Positions 49,857-59,569 of a DNA stretch of 64,000 nt are shown here, piece after piece (the stretch's first letter is position 1; every line of letters starts with the position of its first letter). The DNA comes from Candidatus Amarobacter glycogenicus. GTDB taxonomy: Bacteria; Chloroflexota; Dehalococcoidia; Tepidiformales; Tepidiformaceae. Position numbers and translations under genes: made by a program. Location: positions 139,534 through 203,533 of the forward strand of contig JADJZF010000011.1 in the NCBI GenBank assembly GCA_016719395.1. The letters are read 5' to 3'. The notes beneath the pieces were generated by a model. That model had not been told where the DNA came from. It did not search any database and worked only from the letters and a program-made list of their open reading frames with translations.

Positions 49857-52402
49857 GTGTCCACGCCCATCCGCCTCCAGTACCTCGAACTCAAACAGCG
49901 CTACCCCGATACCCTCCTCTTCTTCCGCCTGGGCGACTTCTACGAAACCTTCGACGACGACGCCAAAACCGTCGCCGATGAGCTCCAGATAACCCTCACC
50001 TCCAAGCCCATGGGCAAGGACCTCCGCGTCCCCCTCGCCGGCGTCCCCTACCACTCCATCGACGCCCACGTCGCCAAACTCGTCGGCCGTGGCTACCGCG
50101 TCGCCATCTGCGAACAGATGGCCGACCCGGCCGAAGTCAAGGGCATCGTCCCCCGCGACGTCGTCCGCGTCGTCACCGCCGGCACCGTCACCGCCGATGC
50201 CTCCCTCGATGCCGCCGCGCCCAACTACCTGGCCGCCCTAGCCGTCCGCGGCAACGACACCGCCCTCGCCCTTGCCGACATCACCACCGGCGAAGTCCGC
50301 CTGGCTGCCGGCCCCGAAGCCGCGCTCGAACTCGTCCGCTCCGCCCCCTCCGAGCTTCTCGTCGAAGACCTCGCAGACGCCGCCGGCGAAGCCGCCACCG
50401 TCCTCCGCCCGCAGATGTCCGAAACCGCCGCCGGCGCCGAACTCGCCCGCCAGTTCGGCGAACACGCCCGCGACGCCATCGTCGCCAATCGCGCCGAAGC
50501 CGCCGCCCTCGCCCACCTTCTCGCCTACCTGCGCGAAACCTACGCCGCCGCCCTCGGCTCGCTCCAGCGCGTCCGCCGCGTCAGCGAGGCCGGGCTCCTC
50601 GCCATCGACCAGCGCACCCTCCGCAACCTGGACGTCCTGCCCCAGCCCAACCACCAGTCGTCCCTCTTCCAGGTCCTCAACCGCTCGAAGTCGGCGATGG
50701 GCTCCCGCCTCCTCCGCCAGTGGCTCACCCACCCCCTCCGCGACCTCGATGCCCTCGAACGCCGCCTCGATGCCGTGGAATGGGCCATGGCCCACCCAAT
50801 CGAGCGCGAACGCTGCCAGATCGTCCTCGCCAACATCCCCGATATCGGCCGCATCCTCGGCAGGCTCGGCGCCCGCGGTGCCGGCCCGCGCGACCTCTCC
50901 GGCCTCCGCCAGGGCCTCCGCGCCGGCCTCGACCTCGGCATGCACCTCTCCGGCGGCGACGTCCCGGACCTCCTGCGCGACTCCCTCCGCGGGCTTGCCT
51001 CCGCCGCCAATGCCCTCGTCACCCTCGATGCCGCGCTCGACGACGACCCGCCCGCCGGCTTCGACGAGGGCGGCGTCATCCGCCCCGGCTTCTCACCCGA
51101 GATCGACTCCCTCCGCGCAATGACCCGCGATGCCCGCGGCTTCCTCCTCGGCCTCGAACGCCTCGAACGCGAGCGCACCGGCATTAAGACGCTCAAGGTC
51201 GGCCACAACAAGGTCTTCGGCTACTACCTCGAAGTCTCCTCGGCCAACGCCGCCCTCGTCCCGGACCACTACCAGCGCCGCCAGACCCTCGTCGGCGCCG
51301 AGCGCTACGTCACCGAGGAGTTGAAAGAGCACGAATCCCGCCTCGTCGGCGCCCGCGACCGCCTGGTCGACCTCGAGAAGCAGGCCTTCGGCCAGCTCGT
51401 CGAGTCGCTCGCCGCCGACCTCGCCAGTCTCCAGTCCGTCGCCGAAGCCGTCGCCCTCATCGACCTCGCGACAGCCCTCGGCGAGGTGGCCCAGCGACCG
51501 CGCCTACGTCCGCCCGCGCTTCGCCGAAGGCCACGTCCGCATCACCGGCGGCCGCCACCCCGTCGTCGAAGCCGCCGTCGGCCCGGGCCGCTTCGTCCCC
51601 AACGATTGCGTCCTCGATGAGGAGTCCCGGGTCGTCGTCCTCACCGGGCCCAACATGGGCGGCAAGTCCACCTTCCTCCGCCAGGTCGCCTCTCATCGCC
51701 CTGATGGCCCAGGCCGGCAGCTTCGTCCCGGCCGCCGAAGCCGAACTCCCGCTCTTCGACCGCGTCTTCAGCCGCATCGGCGCCCAGGACGACCTCGCCG
51801 CCGGCCAGTCAACCTTCATGGTCGAAATGGTCGAAACCGCCCACATCCGCCATCACGCCACCCCGGACTCCCTCGTTATCCTCGATGAAGTCGGCCGCGG
51901 CACCAGCACCTTCGATGGCATGGCCATCGCCCGCGCCGTCGTCGAGTTCCTCCACAACCGCAAAGAAGTCTCCGCCCGCACGCTCTTCGCCACCCACTAC
52001 CACGAGCTCACGTCCCTCGCCGACGTCCTCCCGCGCGTCCAGAACATGCACGTCGGCGTCCACGAGGAGGGAGCTGAGGTCATCTTCGAGCACCGCATCC
52101 TCCCCGGACCGAGCGACCGCAGCTACGGCATCCACGTCGCCCGCCTGGCTGGCCTGCCGGGCGCCGTCGTCACCCGCGCCGAGCACCTGCTCTCGGAACT
52201 CGAAGCTTCCCGCCCCGCGACGGGCATCCCGCTCCCGGCTGCCCCGGCCAACCTTCAGCCGTCGCTCTTCGGCGGCCCATCCCCGGTCGAATCCGAACTC
52301 GCCCGCATGGATGTCGACGGCATGACCCCGATCGAGGCCATCCAGAAGCTCTACGAGCTCCGTTCCGCCGCCCGGGCCAACCTCGAAGGCCCCCGCAAAT
52401 GA
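49857..52402 (+). CDS. mutS: DNA mismatch repair protein MutS, two frame breaks
   Basis: GTG start. The mismatch-binding FYETF motif ([11 protein letters not shown], about residue 25-35), connector, clamp ([19 protein letters not shown]) and ATPase domains are all present. Frame changes near 51490 (resuming [23 protein letters not shown]) and near 51690 (Walker [10 protein letters not shown] is before it, [11 protein letters not shown] after). Walker [15 protein letters not shown] and FATHYHEL follow. About 848 residues repaired. Stop overlaps mutL (ATGA). Confidence 0.92.
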
Positions 52403-54201
52403 CCGCGACAGCCGGCCAACCGCAGTCCGGCGGAGTCGCCGAGGCCATCCAGAATCCAAAATCCAAAATCCAGAATGCGGTGATCCGCATCCTCGCGCCC
52501 GAAGTTGCCGCCCGCATCGCCGCCGGCGAAGTCGTCGAACGTCCCGTTTCCGTCGTCCGCGAACTCCTCGACAACGCCATCGACGCCGGCGCCACCCGCA
52601 TCACCCTCGAAGTCGAAGAGGGCGGCCTCGCCCTCATCCGCGTCACCGATGACGGCCGCGGCATCCGCCCCGAGGAGCTCGAACTCGCCTTCGAGCGTCA
52701 CGCTACCTCAAGATCGCCGCCCTCGATGACCTCGGCCACGTCCACACCCTCGGCTTCCGCGGCGAAGCCCTCCCCTCCATCGCCGCCGCCTCGGACCTCG
52801 AGATCGTTTCCCGCGTCGACGCCGAGCCGGTGGGCGTCACCGCCACCCTGGTCGAAGGCCGGGTCGTCCGGCGGTCTGCCAAACCCGCGCCCCGCGGCAC
52901 CGCCATCACCGTCCGGGACCTCTTCCTTCGCGTGCCCGCCCGCCGCAAGTTCCTCGGCGCGCCCGGCAGCGAGGGCCGCCAGGTCGTCGTCCTAGCCTCG
53001 CACTACGCCCTCGCCTACCCGGGCATCGCCTTCCATGTCGTCTCCGGTGGCCGGCGGTCGCTCACCACCAGCGGCGATGGCGACATCCGCCACGCCTTCG
53101 CCGCCATCTACGGCGCCGAGACCGCCGCCGCCATGCTCGACGTCGATTTCGAGGACGAGGCCGCGCGCATCACCGGCATCTGCGGCCCGTCGTCGGTCCA
53201 CCGCGGCAACCGCTCCGCCATCTCGCTCTTCGTCAACGGCCGTTGGGTCCAGAGCCGCCCGCTCACCTTCGCCCTCATCGACGCCTACCAGGCCCAGCTC
53301 CCCATCGGCCGCTTCCCCGTCGCCGCTATCCACATCGCCCTCCCCCGATGACGAGGTCGATGTCAGCGTCCACCCCGCGAAGGCCGAAGTCCGCTTCCGC
53401 GATGAGCGCGCCGTTGGCCGTGCCGTGCGCAGGGCTGTCGCCGTCGCCCTCGAAGCAAGCCGCCCGGTCGCCTGGAGCGACGCCCCTCGGCCGCCGCGGT
53501 CCTCTCCCGCCCGCTGCACGCCGAAGCCGCCTCCGCGCTGCGCCCCCGGAGCCGCAGCAGGCCTCCCTGGCCTGTCGCGCGCCGCGCTCCCGCCGTCCAC
53601 CGGCACCTCCACCCAGTCGCAGCGAGACCTCCTCCCCATACTGCGCGTCGTCGGCCAGCTCAACGCCACCTATGTCGTCTGCGAAGGCCCCGACGGCATG
53701 TACCTGCTCGACCAGCACGCCGCTCACGAGCGCGTCGTCTACGACCGCCTCGTCGCTCGCCCCGAGAGCGGATCTCCGGCATCCAGCCCCTTCTCCGGAC
53801 CCATCGTCCTCGAACTAGAACCCGGCCTCGCTGCCACGCTCGAGGAGCATCGCGCATCCCTGGCCCGCCTCGGGCTCGAACCGAGGCCTTCGGCGAACGC
53901 GCCGCGGTCATCCGCGCCGTGCCCGCCGGTCTCGGCGCCCGCGACGTCGTCGAAGAGGTCACCGCCACTCCTCCAGAAGCTCGAAGGCGAACAGCGCGTC
54001 AGCGACCCCTTCGGCAAGGCGGCGGCCACCGTCGCCTGCCACAGCAGCGTGCGCGCCGGGATGCTCCTCTCCATGGAAGAAATGCGCCGCCTCGTCGAAG
54101 ACCTCGAACGCACGACCGCCCCGCGCACCTGCCCGCACGGCCGCCCGACCCTGGTCCACCTCGGCACCGAAGCCATCGAGCGTCAGTTCGGCCGCCGCTG
54201 A
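52399..54201 (+). CDS. mutL: DNA mismatch repair protein MutL, several frame breaks
   Basis: GHKL ATPase: [35 protein letters not shown] and (after a break near 52712) [11 protein letters not shown]. The transducer domain has [14 protein letters not shown]; after a break near 53345, [16 protein letters not shown]. The C-terminal domain has [16 protein letters not shown], then further indels near 53890, then [10 protein letters not shown] and [14 protein letters not shown] at 52399 couples to mutS and gives 27 extra residues containing the ATCCAAA repeats; GTG at 52480 would give the normal N-terminus. Endonuclease-type DQHA motif present. Confidence 0.9.
52447..52474 (+). repeat. Four 7-bp tandem repeats ATCCARA inside mutL leader
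   Basis: ATCCAGA, ATCCAAA, ATCCAAA, ATCCAGA in a row, 28 bases, AT-rich in a GC-rich gene. Translated in the mutL frame it reads IQNPKSKIQ. Looks like a short heptameric repeat insertion at the mutS/mutL junction. Confidence 0.85.
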
Positions 54202-54562
54202 ATCGGCCGAACTCGGATGCTTCGCCGGTCGATTACTACTGCGCTTCCAATGAGTGCGTCGGCGCCCACCTCGTTCAGGAGCCGCTCGAGAGCGTCGAGG
54301 AGAAGCGGTAACCGGGTCGGCCAGACCCGCAGTCGAACGACACCGGGAGCCGGTCACGCAGCCCCGCGCGGGAGTCGAGGAAGTCCTCGTCAAACGTCAG
54401 GATGACCGCTCCCATCGCGATGGCGCGCTCTCCGATGACTGAGTCAGGTTCCTCTGCAAGCCCAAGGTCGAACACATGGACAACCCGCCAGCCTGCCATC
54501 CGCTCCCTTAGCCACGCGCAGGCGACTCTCGGGACATTCTGATCGACGAGAAGCGTTGGCAC
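54183..54562 (-). CDS. DUF5615 PIN-like toxin, one frame break
   Basis: Begins MPTLLVDQNVPRVACAWLRERM (DUF5615 signature, Asp7) with FDEDFLD near residue 55. The frame is lost near 54345; in the next frame it reads GVVRLRVWPTRLPLLLDALERLL and ends [11 protein letters not shown] at 54183, a normal DUF5615 C-terminus of about 126 residues. Overlaps the convergent mutL end by 19 bases. One base after the DUF433 gene; expected RNase toxin. Confidence 0.82.
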
Positions 54563-54563
54563 G

Positions 54564-54806
54564 CTACCCGTTGGCTACGGCGTCGGATCTGACCGCATCG
54601 ACGACATCAGCGGCGTACCGCAGCGCCGCCGAGACATCTTCGGGCGACAGCTCGGGGTAGCAGTCCAGGACCTCCGCCACCGTGCCGCCGTCGGCGATGA
54701 TGCCGAGGATATTGCGGACCATGATCCGGGTCCCGGCGATCACGGGCTTTCCGCTGCAAATCTCGGGGTCGAGGAGAATGCGCTCGTTTACAACCGTGCG
54801 TGCCAT
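54564..54806 (-). CDS. DUF433 antitoxin
   Basis: 80 residues from ATG 54806. ILLDPEICSGKPVIAGTRIMVRNILGIIADGG is the DUF433 hallmark (cited as CSGKPVIAGTRI), followed by CYPELSPEDVSAALRYAADV. DUF433 proteins are paired with DUF5615 PIN-like proteins as TA modules. Longer in-frame starts lie upstream but lack family similarity. Confidence 0.87.
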   Translation of the reverse strand: MARTVVNERILLDPEICSGKPVIAGTRIMVRNILGIIADGGTVAEVLDCYPELSPEDVSAALRYAADVVDAVRSDAVANG

Positions 54807-54870
54807 GCCCCCCACTATACCAGCTGCCGTCGCCGCTCCCGCCTGCAACGGACAGCCGACCAGCGCCCGA

Positions 54871-55349
54871 CTACTCCAGGGTCTTCGACATAACCACGAA
54901 GTGCGCAGGCGACTTCAGCGTGTCCAGCGCTTCCTCCGGCCACTCCGCCGTCCCGCTCACTTCATACCCGAACTTCTGGTAGAACGGCGGCAGTTCCAGC
55001 CGCGGGCTTGCGACTTCCAGGTCCATCCAGGTGCAACCGCGTTCCCGCGCGAACGCTTCCGCCGCCGCGATCATCGTCCGGCCAAGGCCAGTCCCCTGGG
55101 CGGCTGGCGCAACCGAGAGCATCCCGAAGTGCCCTCGCTCGCCGTCGATCGAAACCCGCACCACCCCGACGACTTCGTCATCCGCGTCCCGGGCCACCAG
55201 GAACGTCTCCCGCTCGAGGAATTCGCTACCTCGCGCACGTTCGTCCGGTCGCCGACCTTGAAGAAGTCTTCCACCCGGTACGCCGCGTTGATGACCCGGT
55301 TGATGGCGACGGCGTCGCAGGCCTCCGCCGGCCCGATCTGGACGCTCAC
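54871..55349 (-). CDS. GNAT family N-acetyltransferase, one frame break
   Basis: GTG at 55349 overlaps the next GNAT's stop (GTGA). VSVQIGPAEACDAVAINRVINAAYRVEDFF starts the fold (quoted as AINRVINAAYRVEDFF); an indel near 55225 moves to FLVARDADDEVVGVVRV, then acetyl-CoA loop APAAQGTGLGRTMI and FYQKFGYE. About 159 residues. Acceptor unknown. Confidence 0.8.
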
Positions 55350-55858
55350 AATGGCTTCTCCATGTGGCAGCACCGGTGCTGCTCGGGCAGCCCCCAGTGT
55401 CCCGCCTCGAACGTCTCGTCGTGCTTCGCCAGGAAGCCCTGCCGCGCGTAGTACGGCACCAGGTCGAACTCGTACAGCGTGTTCAGCGCTAGGTGTGTGT
55501 GGCCGCGTTCCTGCGCGACTCGCTCGGCTTCCCGCAGCAGCAGCTGGCCGATGCCCTGCTGCATGATGCTCGGCTCCACTCCCGCGAGGCCGTAGTACAG
55601 CGCGGTGGGAGGTGGTGCGTAGTCGCCGTGAACGTCGCTCGCGTCCACCGGCCGGACCATCGCCGTACCGATCAGGACGCCATCCTCTTCAACGACGATG
55701 AACTGCCCCTGCGGACCCGCCTCTTCGAGCAGGCCGGCCGCGTCCGTCCGGTCGCCGCGCATGAGCCTGTGGACCATGAAGGCACGGTTCACCAGGTCGG
55801 CGATCGCCTCGAGGTCCGCCTCTCCGGGCGTCACCAGTCGCACTCCAATCGAACTCAT
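55346..55858 (-). CDS. GNAT family N-acetyltransferase
   Basis: 170 residues from ATG 55858. IADLVNRAFMVHRLMRGDRTD, VVEEDGVLIGTAMV, acetyl-CoA binding VEPSIMQQGIGQLLL (QQGIGQ loop) and YYARQGF are regular. Shares the start VNRAF-..-DRT with the GNAT downstream, so the pair are probably paralogues; coupled to it by GTGA. Confidence 0.85.
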   Translation of the reverse strand: MSSIGVRLVTPGEADLEAIADLVNRAFMVHRLMRGDRTDAAGLLEEAGPQGQFIVVEEDGVLIGTAMVRPVDASDVHGDYAPPPTALYYGLAGVEPSIMQQGIGQLLLREAERVAQERGHTHLALNTLYEFDLVPYYARQGFLAKHDETFEAGHWGLPEQHRCCHMEKPL

Positions 55859-55945
55859 CGTCGAAGAGCGTAGCAAACGTCGAAGTTATCGACTGTGAAG
55901 CGCCTACCGCGCGCGGCGCGGGCCCTCTGGTGCTTCCCGCCGGGC

Positions 55946-56125
55946 TCACGCGCTCGCGTCGAGCCGCCGTCCTACGTTGGGGTCCAGCAACTGCACCACC
56001 GACTTCGCCATCTCGGTCTGCACCTTCACCGCCTTCACCGCCGCGGTGAAGGCCACCCGCCCCTGGATCCCTTCGATCGGGTCGACGGAGACGGTGGTCG
56101 GGGCGAGCGCCTGCAACAGGTTCAT
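55946..56125 (-). CDS. Small hypothetical protein, 59 residues
   Basis: Starts MNLLQALAPTTVSVDPIEGI and continues as an amphipathic helix AFTAAVKAVKVQTEMAKSVVQLL. Resembles in form small motility-associated YjfB-type proteins, but the match is weak. No strong RBS. Isolated between the GNAT pair and the aldo/keto reductase. Confidence 0.4.
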   Translation of the reverse strand: MNLLQALAPTTVSVDPIEGIQGRVAFTAAVKAVKVQTEMAKSVVQLLDPNVGRRLDASA

Positions 56126-56199
56126 GCAGGGATCCTCGCCCGCCCCGCGCATCACTACAAGGCGAGAATGCGTGACGGTCCGGTTGCCGCGCTTGGCTC

Positions 56200-57228
56200 C
56201 TACCGGGCCGAATCTCCCCGCCGGTACTGCGCTGTGAGCACGTCCAGCGTCTTCTTCAGCTCGGCGTTCATCGGCGTCTCCGCGGCTCGGACCGTGTCAT
56301 CCAGCTGTTCCGGCCGGCTCGCCCCAATGATCGGAGCCGTGATGGCCGGGTTCGCCAGCACCCAGGAGACCGCCATCTCCGGCAGTGTCATCCCGGCGTC
56401 GTTCGCTATTGGCCGCAGCTGTTCCACCGTCTCGAACATTCGCTCGTGCCAGTAGCGCTCCTGGTAGCGCTCCGCCGCGGTCCCGAGGGTGAACCGGGAG
56501 CCTTCTTCCGGTCCGGCCTCGCGGTTGTGCTTCCCGCTCAACAGGCCACCCGCGATCGGGTTGTAGGGGATGACGCCAATGGCTTCTTCCTTGCACAGCG
56601 GCAGCAGTTCGCGCTCGCTCTCCCGGAAGAGCAGGTTGTAGCGCGGCTGCACCGAATCGAACCGCACCACGCCCATCGCCTCGCTCCGCCCGATCGCGCG
56701 GGCCACCTGGTAGGCCATGAAGTTCGAGCAGCCCACGTATCGCACCTTCCCCGCCCGGACCACGTCTTCGAGCGCCCGCAGCGTCTCGTCGATCGGCGTC
56801 TCGGGGTCGGGACCGTGGAGCTGGTACAGGTCGATGTAGTCGGTGTTCAGCCGCCGCAGCGAGGCATCGACGGCGTCGAGGATGTGCTTGCGCGAATTGC
56901 CCTGCTCCCAGCGGTTCGGGCCTGTCCGTCCGAAGCACTTCGTCGCCAGGATGATGCGGTCGCGCCGGCCGTGCAGCCACCGCCCGACGATCGCTTCGGT
57001 CCGCCCCACCGTCTCGGCCGTGCCGCCCAGCGGGTAGACGTCGGCGGTATCGAAGAAAGTGACTACTCGCGCCTCGCGGGTCTTCTTTCGCCGCGGCTCC
57101 TTCGCCTGCTTCGGCTTGGGGATTCCTGCGGCGATGCCCCGCTCCTCGCGCATCGTCGTGAACGCGTTGATCCCGAAGATGATGAACGGGACGACGGCCA
57201 CCAGCAGGAACACGATGAACGACAGCAC
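56200..57228 (-). CDS. Aldo/keto reductase with replaced N-terminus
   Basis: From about residue 56 the sequence is a regular AKR: VTFFDTADVYP with catalytic Asp/Tyr, ATKCFG with Lys, LYQLHGPD with His, and NPIAGGLLSG. The family's first 40-50 residues are missing, replaced by a membrane helix (residues 3-24) and a Lys/Arg-rich stretch (KPKQAKEPRRKKTR). The junction at TREAR-VVTFF reads in one frame, so a deletion has joined a small membrane-protein gene to the AKR, or an assembly gap has. NADPH-binding residues at the N-terminal strand are lost. Confidence 0.75.
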   Translation of the reverse strand: MLSFIVFLLVAVVPFIIFGINAFTTMREERGIAAGIPKPKQAKEPRRKKTREARVVTFFDTADVYPLGGTAETVGRTEAIVGRWLHGRRDRIILATKCFGRTGPNRWEQGNSRKHILDAVDASLRRLNTDYIDLYQLHGPDPETPIDETLRALEDVVRAGKVRYVGCSNFMAYQVARAIGRSEAMGVVRFDSVQPRYNLLFRESERELLPLCKEEAIGVIPYNPIAGGLLSGKHNREAGPEEGSRFTLGTAAERYQERYWHERMFETVEQLRPIANDAGMTLPEMAVSWVLANPAITAPIIGASRPEQLDDTVRAAETPMNAELKKTLDVLTAQYRRGDSAR

Positions 57229-57290
57229 GCCCCTATCTTAGCCGTTCGGCGCAAGCGTCGGAGGGCCTGCTGTCGCCGCCCCGGAGACGT

Positions 57291-58625
57291 TCAGGCTGCG
57301 CCTTCGTCCCGCATCTCCTTCAGGGACTCCCGCCAGGCTTCCACGGTCGTGGCGATGTCCGCCTCTGTATGCACCGAACTGACCAGCCCTCCTGCCCCGA
57401 ACAGGTGGGACCCGTGGTTCGCCATCGCCAGCTGCAGGAGCCGCGTCCGTTCCGCGGGCATGCCCTGCTCCAGCAGTGCCCAGGGAAGGTCCCGGGGGTC
57501 GTAGTCCTGCGCCTCTGGCACCTGCGTCCCCGCGATCACGATCCGGAACTCGCTCGCCTGTCCGTACACGAACCCGGGCATTCCCAGTTCGCACAGCACG
57601 CCATTCATCCCGCGCGCAGCTGCGCCGAAAGGTCGTTCGCCCGGCGCTGGTGCCGGCCGTCTGCTATCTCCCGCAGGCAGGCGACCCCCGCGGCCGCCGA
57701 AAGCGGGTTCGCATTGAACGTTCCCGGGTGGCCCACCTTGGTCGCCTTCGTCCCTGGGTCGGGAAAGCGCAGGAATTCCATCACTTCCCGGCTCCCGGCC
57801 ACGGCCCCGCCCGGGAATCCCCCCGCGAGGATCTTCGCGAGCGTCGTCAGGTCAGGCTTCAGGCCTTCGACTTCCTGGACGCCGCCGGGCGCCCAGCGGA
57901 AGCCAGTCACCACCTCGTCCATGATGAACACGATCCCCTGCGCCCGGCAGAACGCCTGCAACTCGTGCAGGAACCCCCGCGGCACCGGCAGTTGCCCGCT
58001 GGAAGCCCCCGCCGATTCCACGATGATGGCGCCGACATCCCCGCGCTCGTCCACCGTCCGCCGCACCTCGCCCATCTCCAGCGGGAGCACGGAGACGGAG
58101 TCCAGCGTCGCCTGCGGCACGCCCGCCGGCGCCCCTGCCGAATACTTCGAGCTCGCCACCACGTAGTCGTGCCACCCGTGGAAGTGCCGGTCGAATTTGA
58201 TGACCCCGCTCTTTCCCGTATGCGTCCGCAGCCGCAGCGCCATCGGCGTCCCCTCCGTCGCCGAGCTCGTGAACCGCACCACCTCCGCCGAAGGCACGGT
58301 CCGCGTGACTTCTTCGGCCCATTCGATCTCTTTGAGCGTGCTCGCCCCGTAGTGCGTGCCCAGCGCCAGCTGAGCCTGCGCCGCCTCCATCACCGAGGGG
58401 TAGTTGTGCCCGAGCATCAGCGCCCCGTGCCCCATCACGTAGTCGATGAGTTCGTGGCCGTCGGCATCCCACTTCCGCGCGCCTGCCGCGCCTGCTTGGC
58501 ATAGAGCGGAAGGGCCGCATGAACCGGCTGTCGCGCGTCACGCCGCTGCTAACACCTTCCCCTGCCCGCTGGTACAGCCGCGCCGAAGCCGGGTTCCGCT
58601 CCTCGTAGGTAGATTCGATGCTCAT
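57291..58625 (-). CDS. HemL-like class III aminotransferase/aminomutase, frame-broken
   Basis: PLP enzyme related to glutamate-1-semialdehyde aminomutase. MSIESTYEERNPASARLYQRA at the start, then a shift near 58500 into VMGHGALMLGHNYP; SSATEGTPMALRL, HFHGWHDY, IMDEVVTGFR and Lys in TTLAKILAGGFPGGA are conserved. A second shift near 57605 continues CELGMPGFVYGQ to the stop. About 444 residues repaired. No other heme-synthesis gene is near, so another amino-ketone substrate is possible. Confidence 0.85.
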
Positions 58626-58813
58626 CGCCTGCCCTCCAACGCCCGGAATGATACTCCCGCCCCATCCCACCAGGCCCACCCTCCCGCAGCGCGAAGCCCT
58701 GGCTGCTTTGCCCAGGCCCTCTTCCTCCGCGCTCCCGCCGGGGCTCGTTGGTAAACCCCCGCCTTACATTTCCTCTGTTGCGCAATCCCCGCCGCCGATA
58801 GAGTGCCTTTACC

Positions 58814-59457
58814 GTGCCCGACCACTCCATCCTCCAGCCAGGCAACCTCCTCATGGTCCAGGAGCGCGAGCGCTTCCTCGCCCGCTTCCTGCGGAAGAAC
58901 GGCTGGCCCGCGCTCGATGACCTCCGCGCCTTCGAAGCAGGCTGCTCCACGGGCTACAACATGCGCATGTTCGTGCAGTGGGGCGCCCGCCCCATATATC
59001 GCGTAGGATCGACCTCAAACCCCGAGGCCGTCGACTACTGCAAGGCTCGTTCGCCCGAGATCCGCGTCCACGCCGGCAGCGCTGATTCCGTCCCGGAACC
59101 CGATGCCAGCTTCGACATCTCGATCGCCTTCACCCTTTTCAGCTCGGTGCCGGATGAGGACATCAGCGCCGGCATCGCCCGTGAACTCGTGCGCATCACC
59201 CGGCCGGGCGGCTTCATCATCATCTACGACATGCGCCGCCGGAACCCCGGCAACCGCTCGGTCCACCCCGTCTCGAAAGAGGACGTCCGCCGCTGGTTTC
59301 CGCGCTGCCCCATGCGCGCCCGCTCCATCACCCTCGCACTGCCGCTCGCCCGGCGCGCCGGTGCCACTGGGCGCCGTGGCTCTACGGGCCCTCGCGGCCG
59401 TCCCCCCTCCTTCGCACCCACGCCACCTACATCGTCCGCCGGCCGGGCACGGCCTGA
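58814..59457 (+). CDS. Class I SAM-dependent methyltransferase, frame-broken
   Basis: GTG start. FEAGCSTGYNMRMFVQWGA is motif I; SADSVPEPDASFDISIAFTLFSSV covers motifs II-III (quoted as FDISIAFTLFSSV) and ITRPGGFIIIYDM is post-motif. After PLARRAGA an indel near 59370 shifts frame; the family-like end TYIVRRPGTA stops at 59457. About 214 residues. Confidence 0.75.
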
Positions 59458-59569
59458 TTCGTCCGCGTGGACAAATCTGGCAGGAATAGCCGACAGTGGA
59501 ACCTGTGCTGACTCGGAAGCCCCGTTCAGCGTGACCTCAATCAAATCTATGGTAGTCTAGGTGCAGACT

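Noticed and set aside
52447..52474. Possible CRISPR repeats at the ATCCARA array.
   Set aside because: Units are 7 bases with no spacers; it is a simple tandem repeat inside coding sequence.
49857..54201. Loss of mismatch repair (mutator lineage) from broken mutS and mutL.
   Set aside because: The same type of break affects rpoD and a tRNA, which cannot be lost, so sequence error explains it better.
57291..58625. Assignment as hemL in tetrapyrrole synthesis.
   Set aside because: Family motifs fit, but no other heme gene is close and the sequence resembles the wider HemL-like aminotransferase group, so the symbol was withheld.
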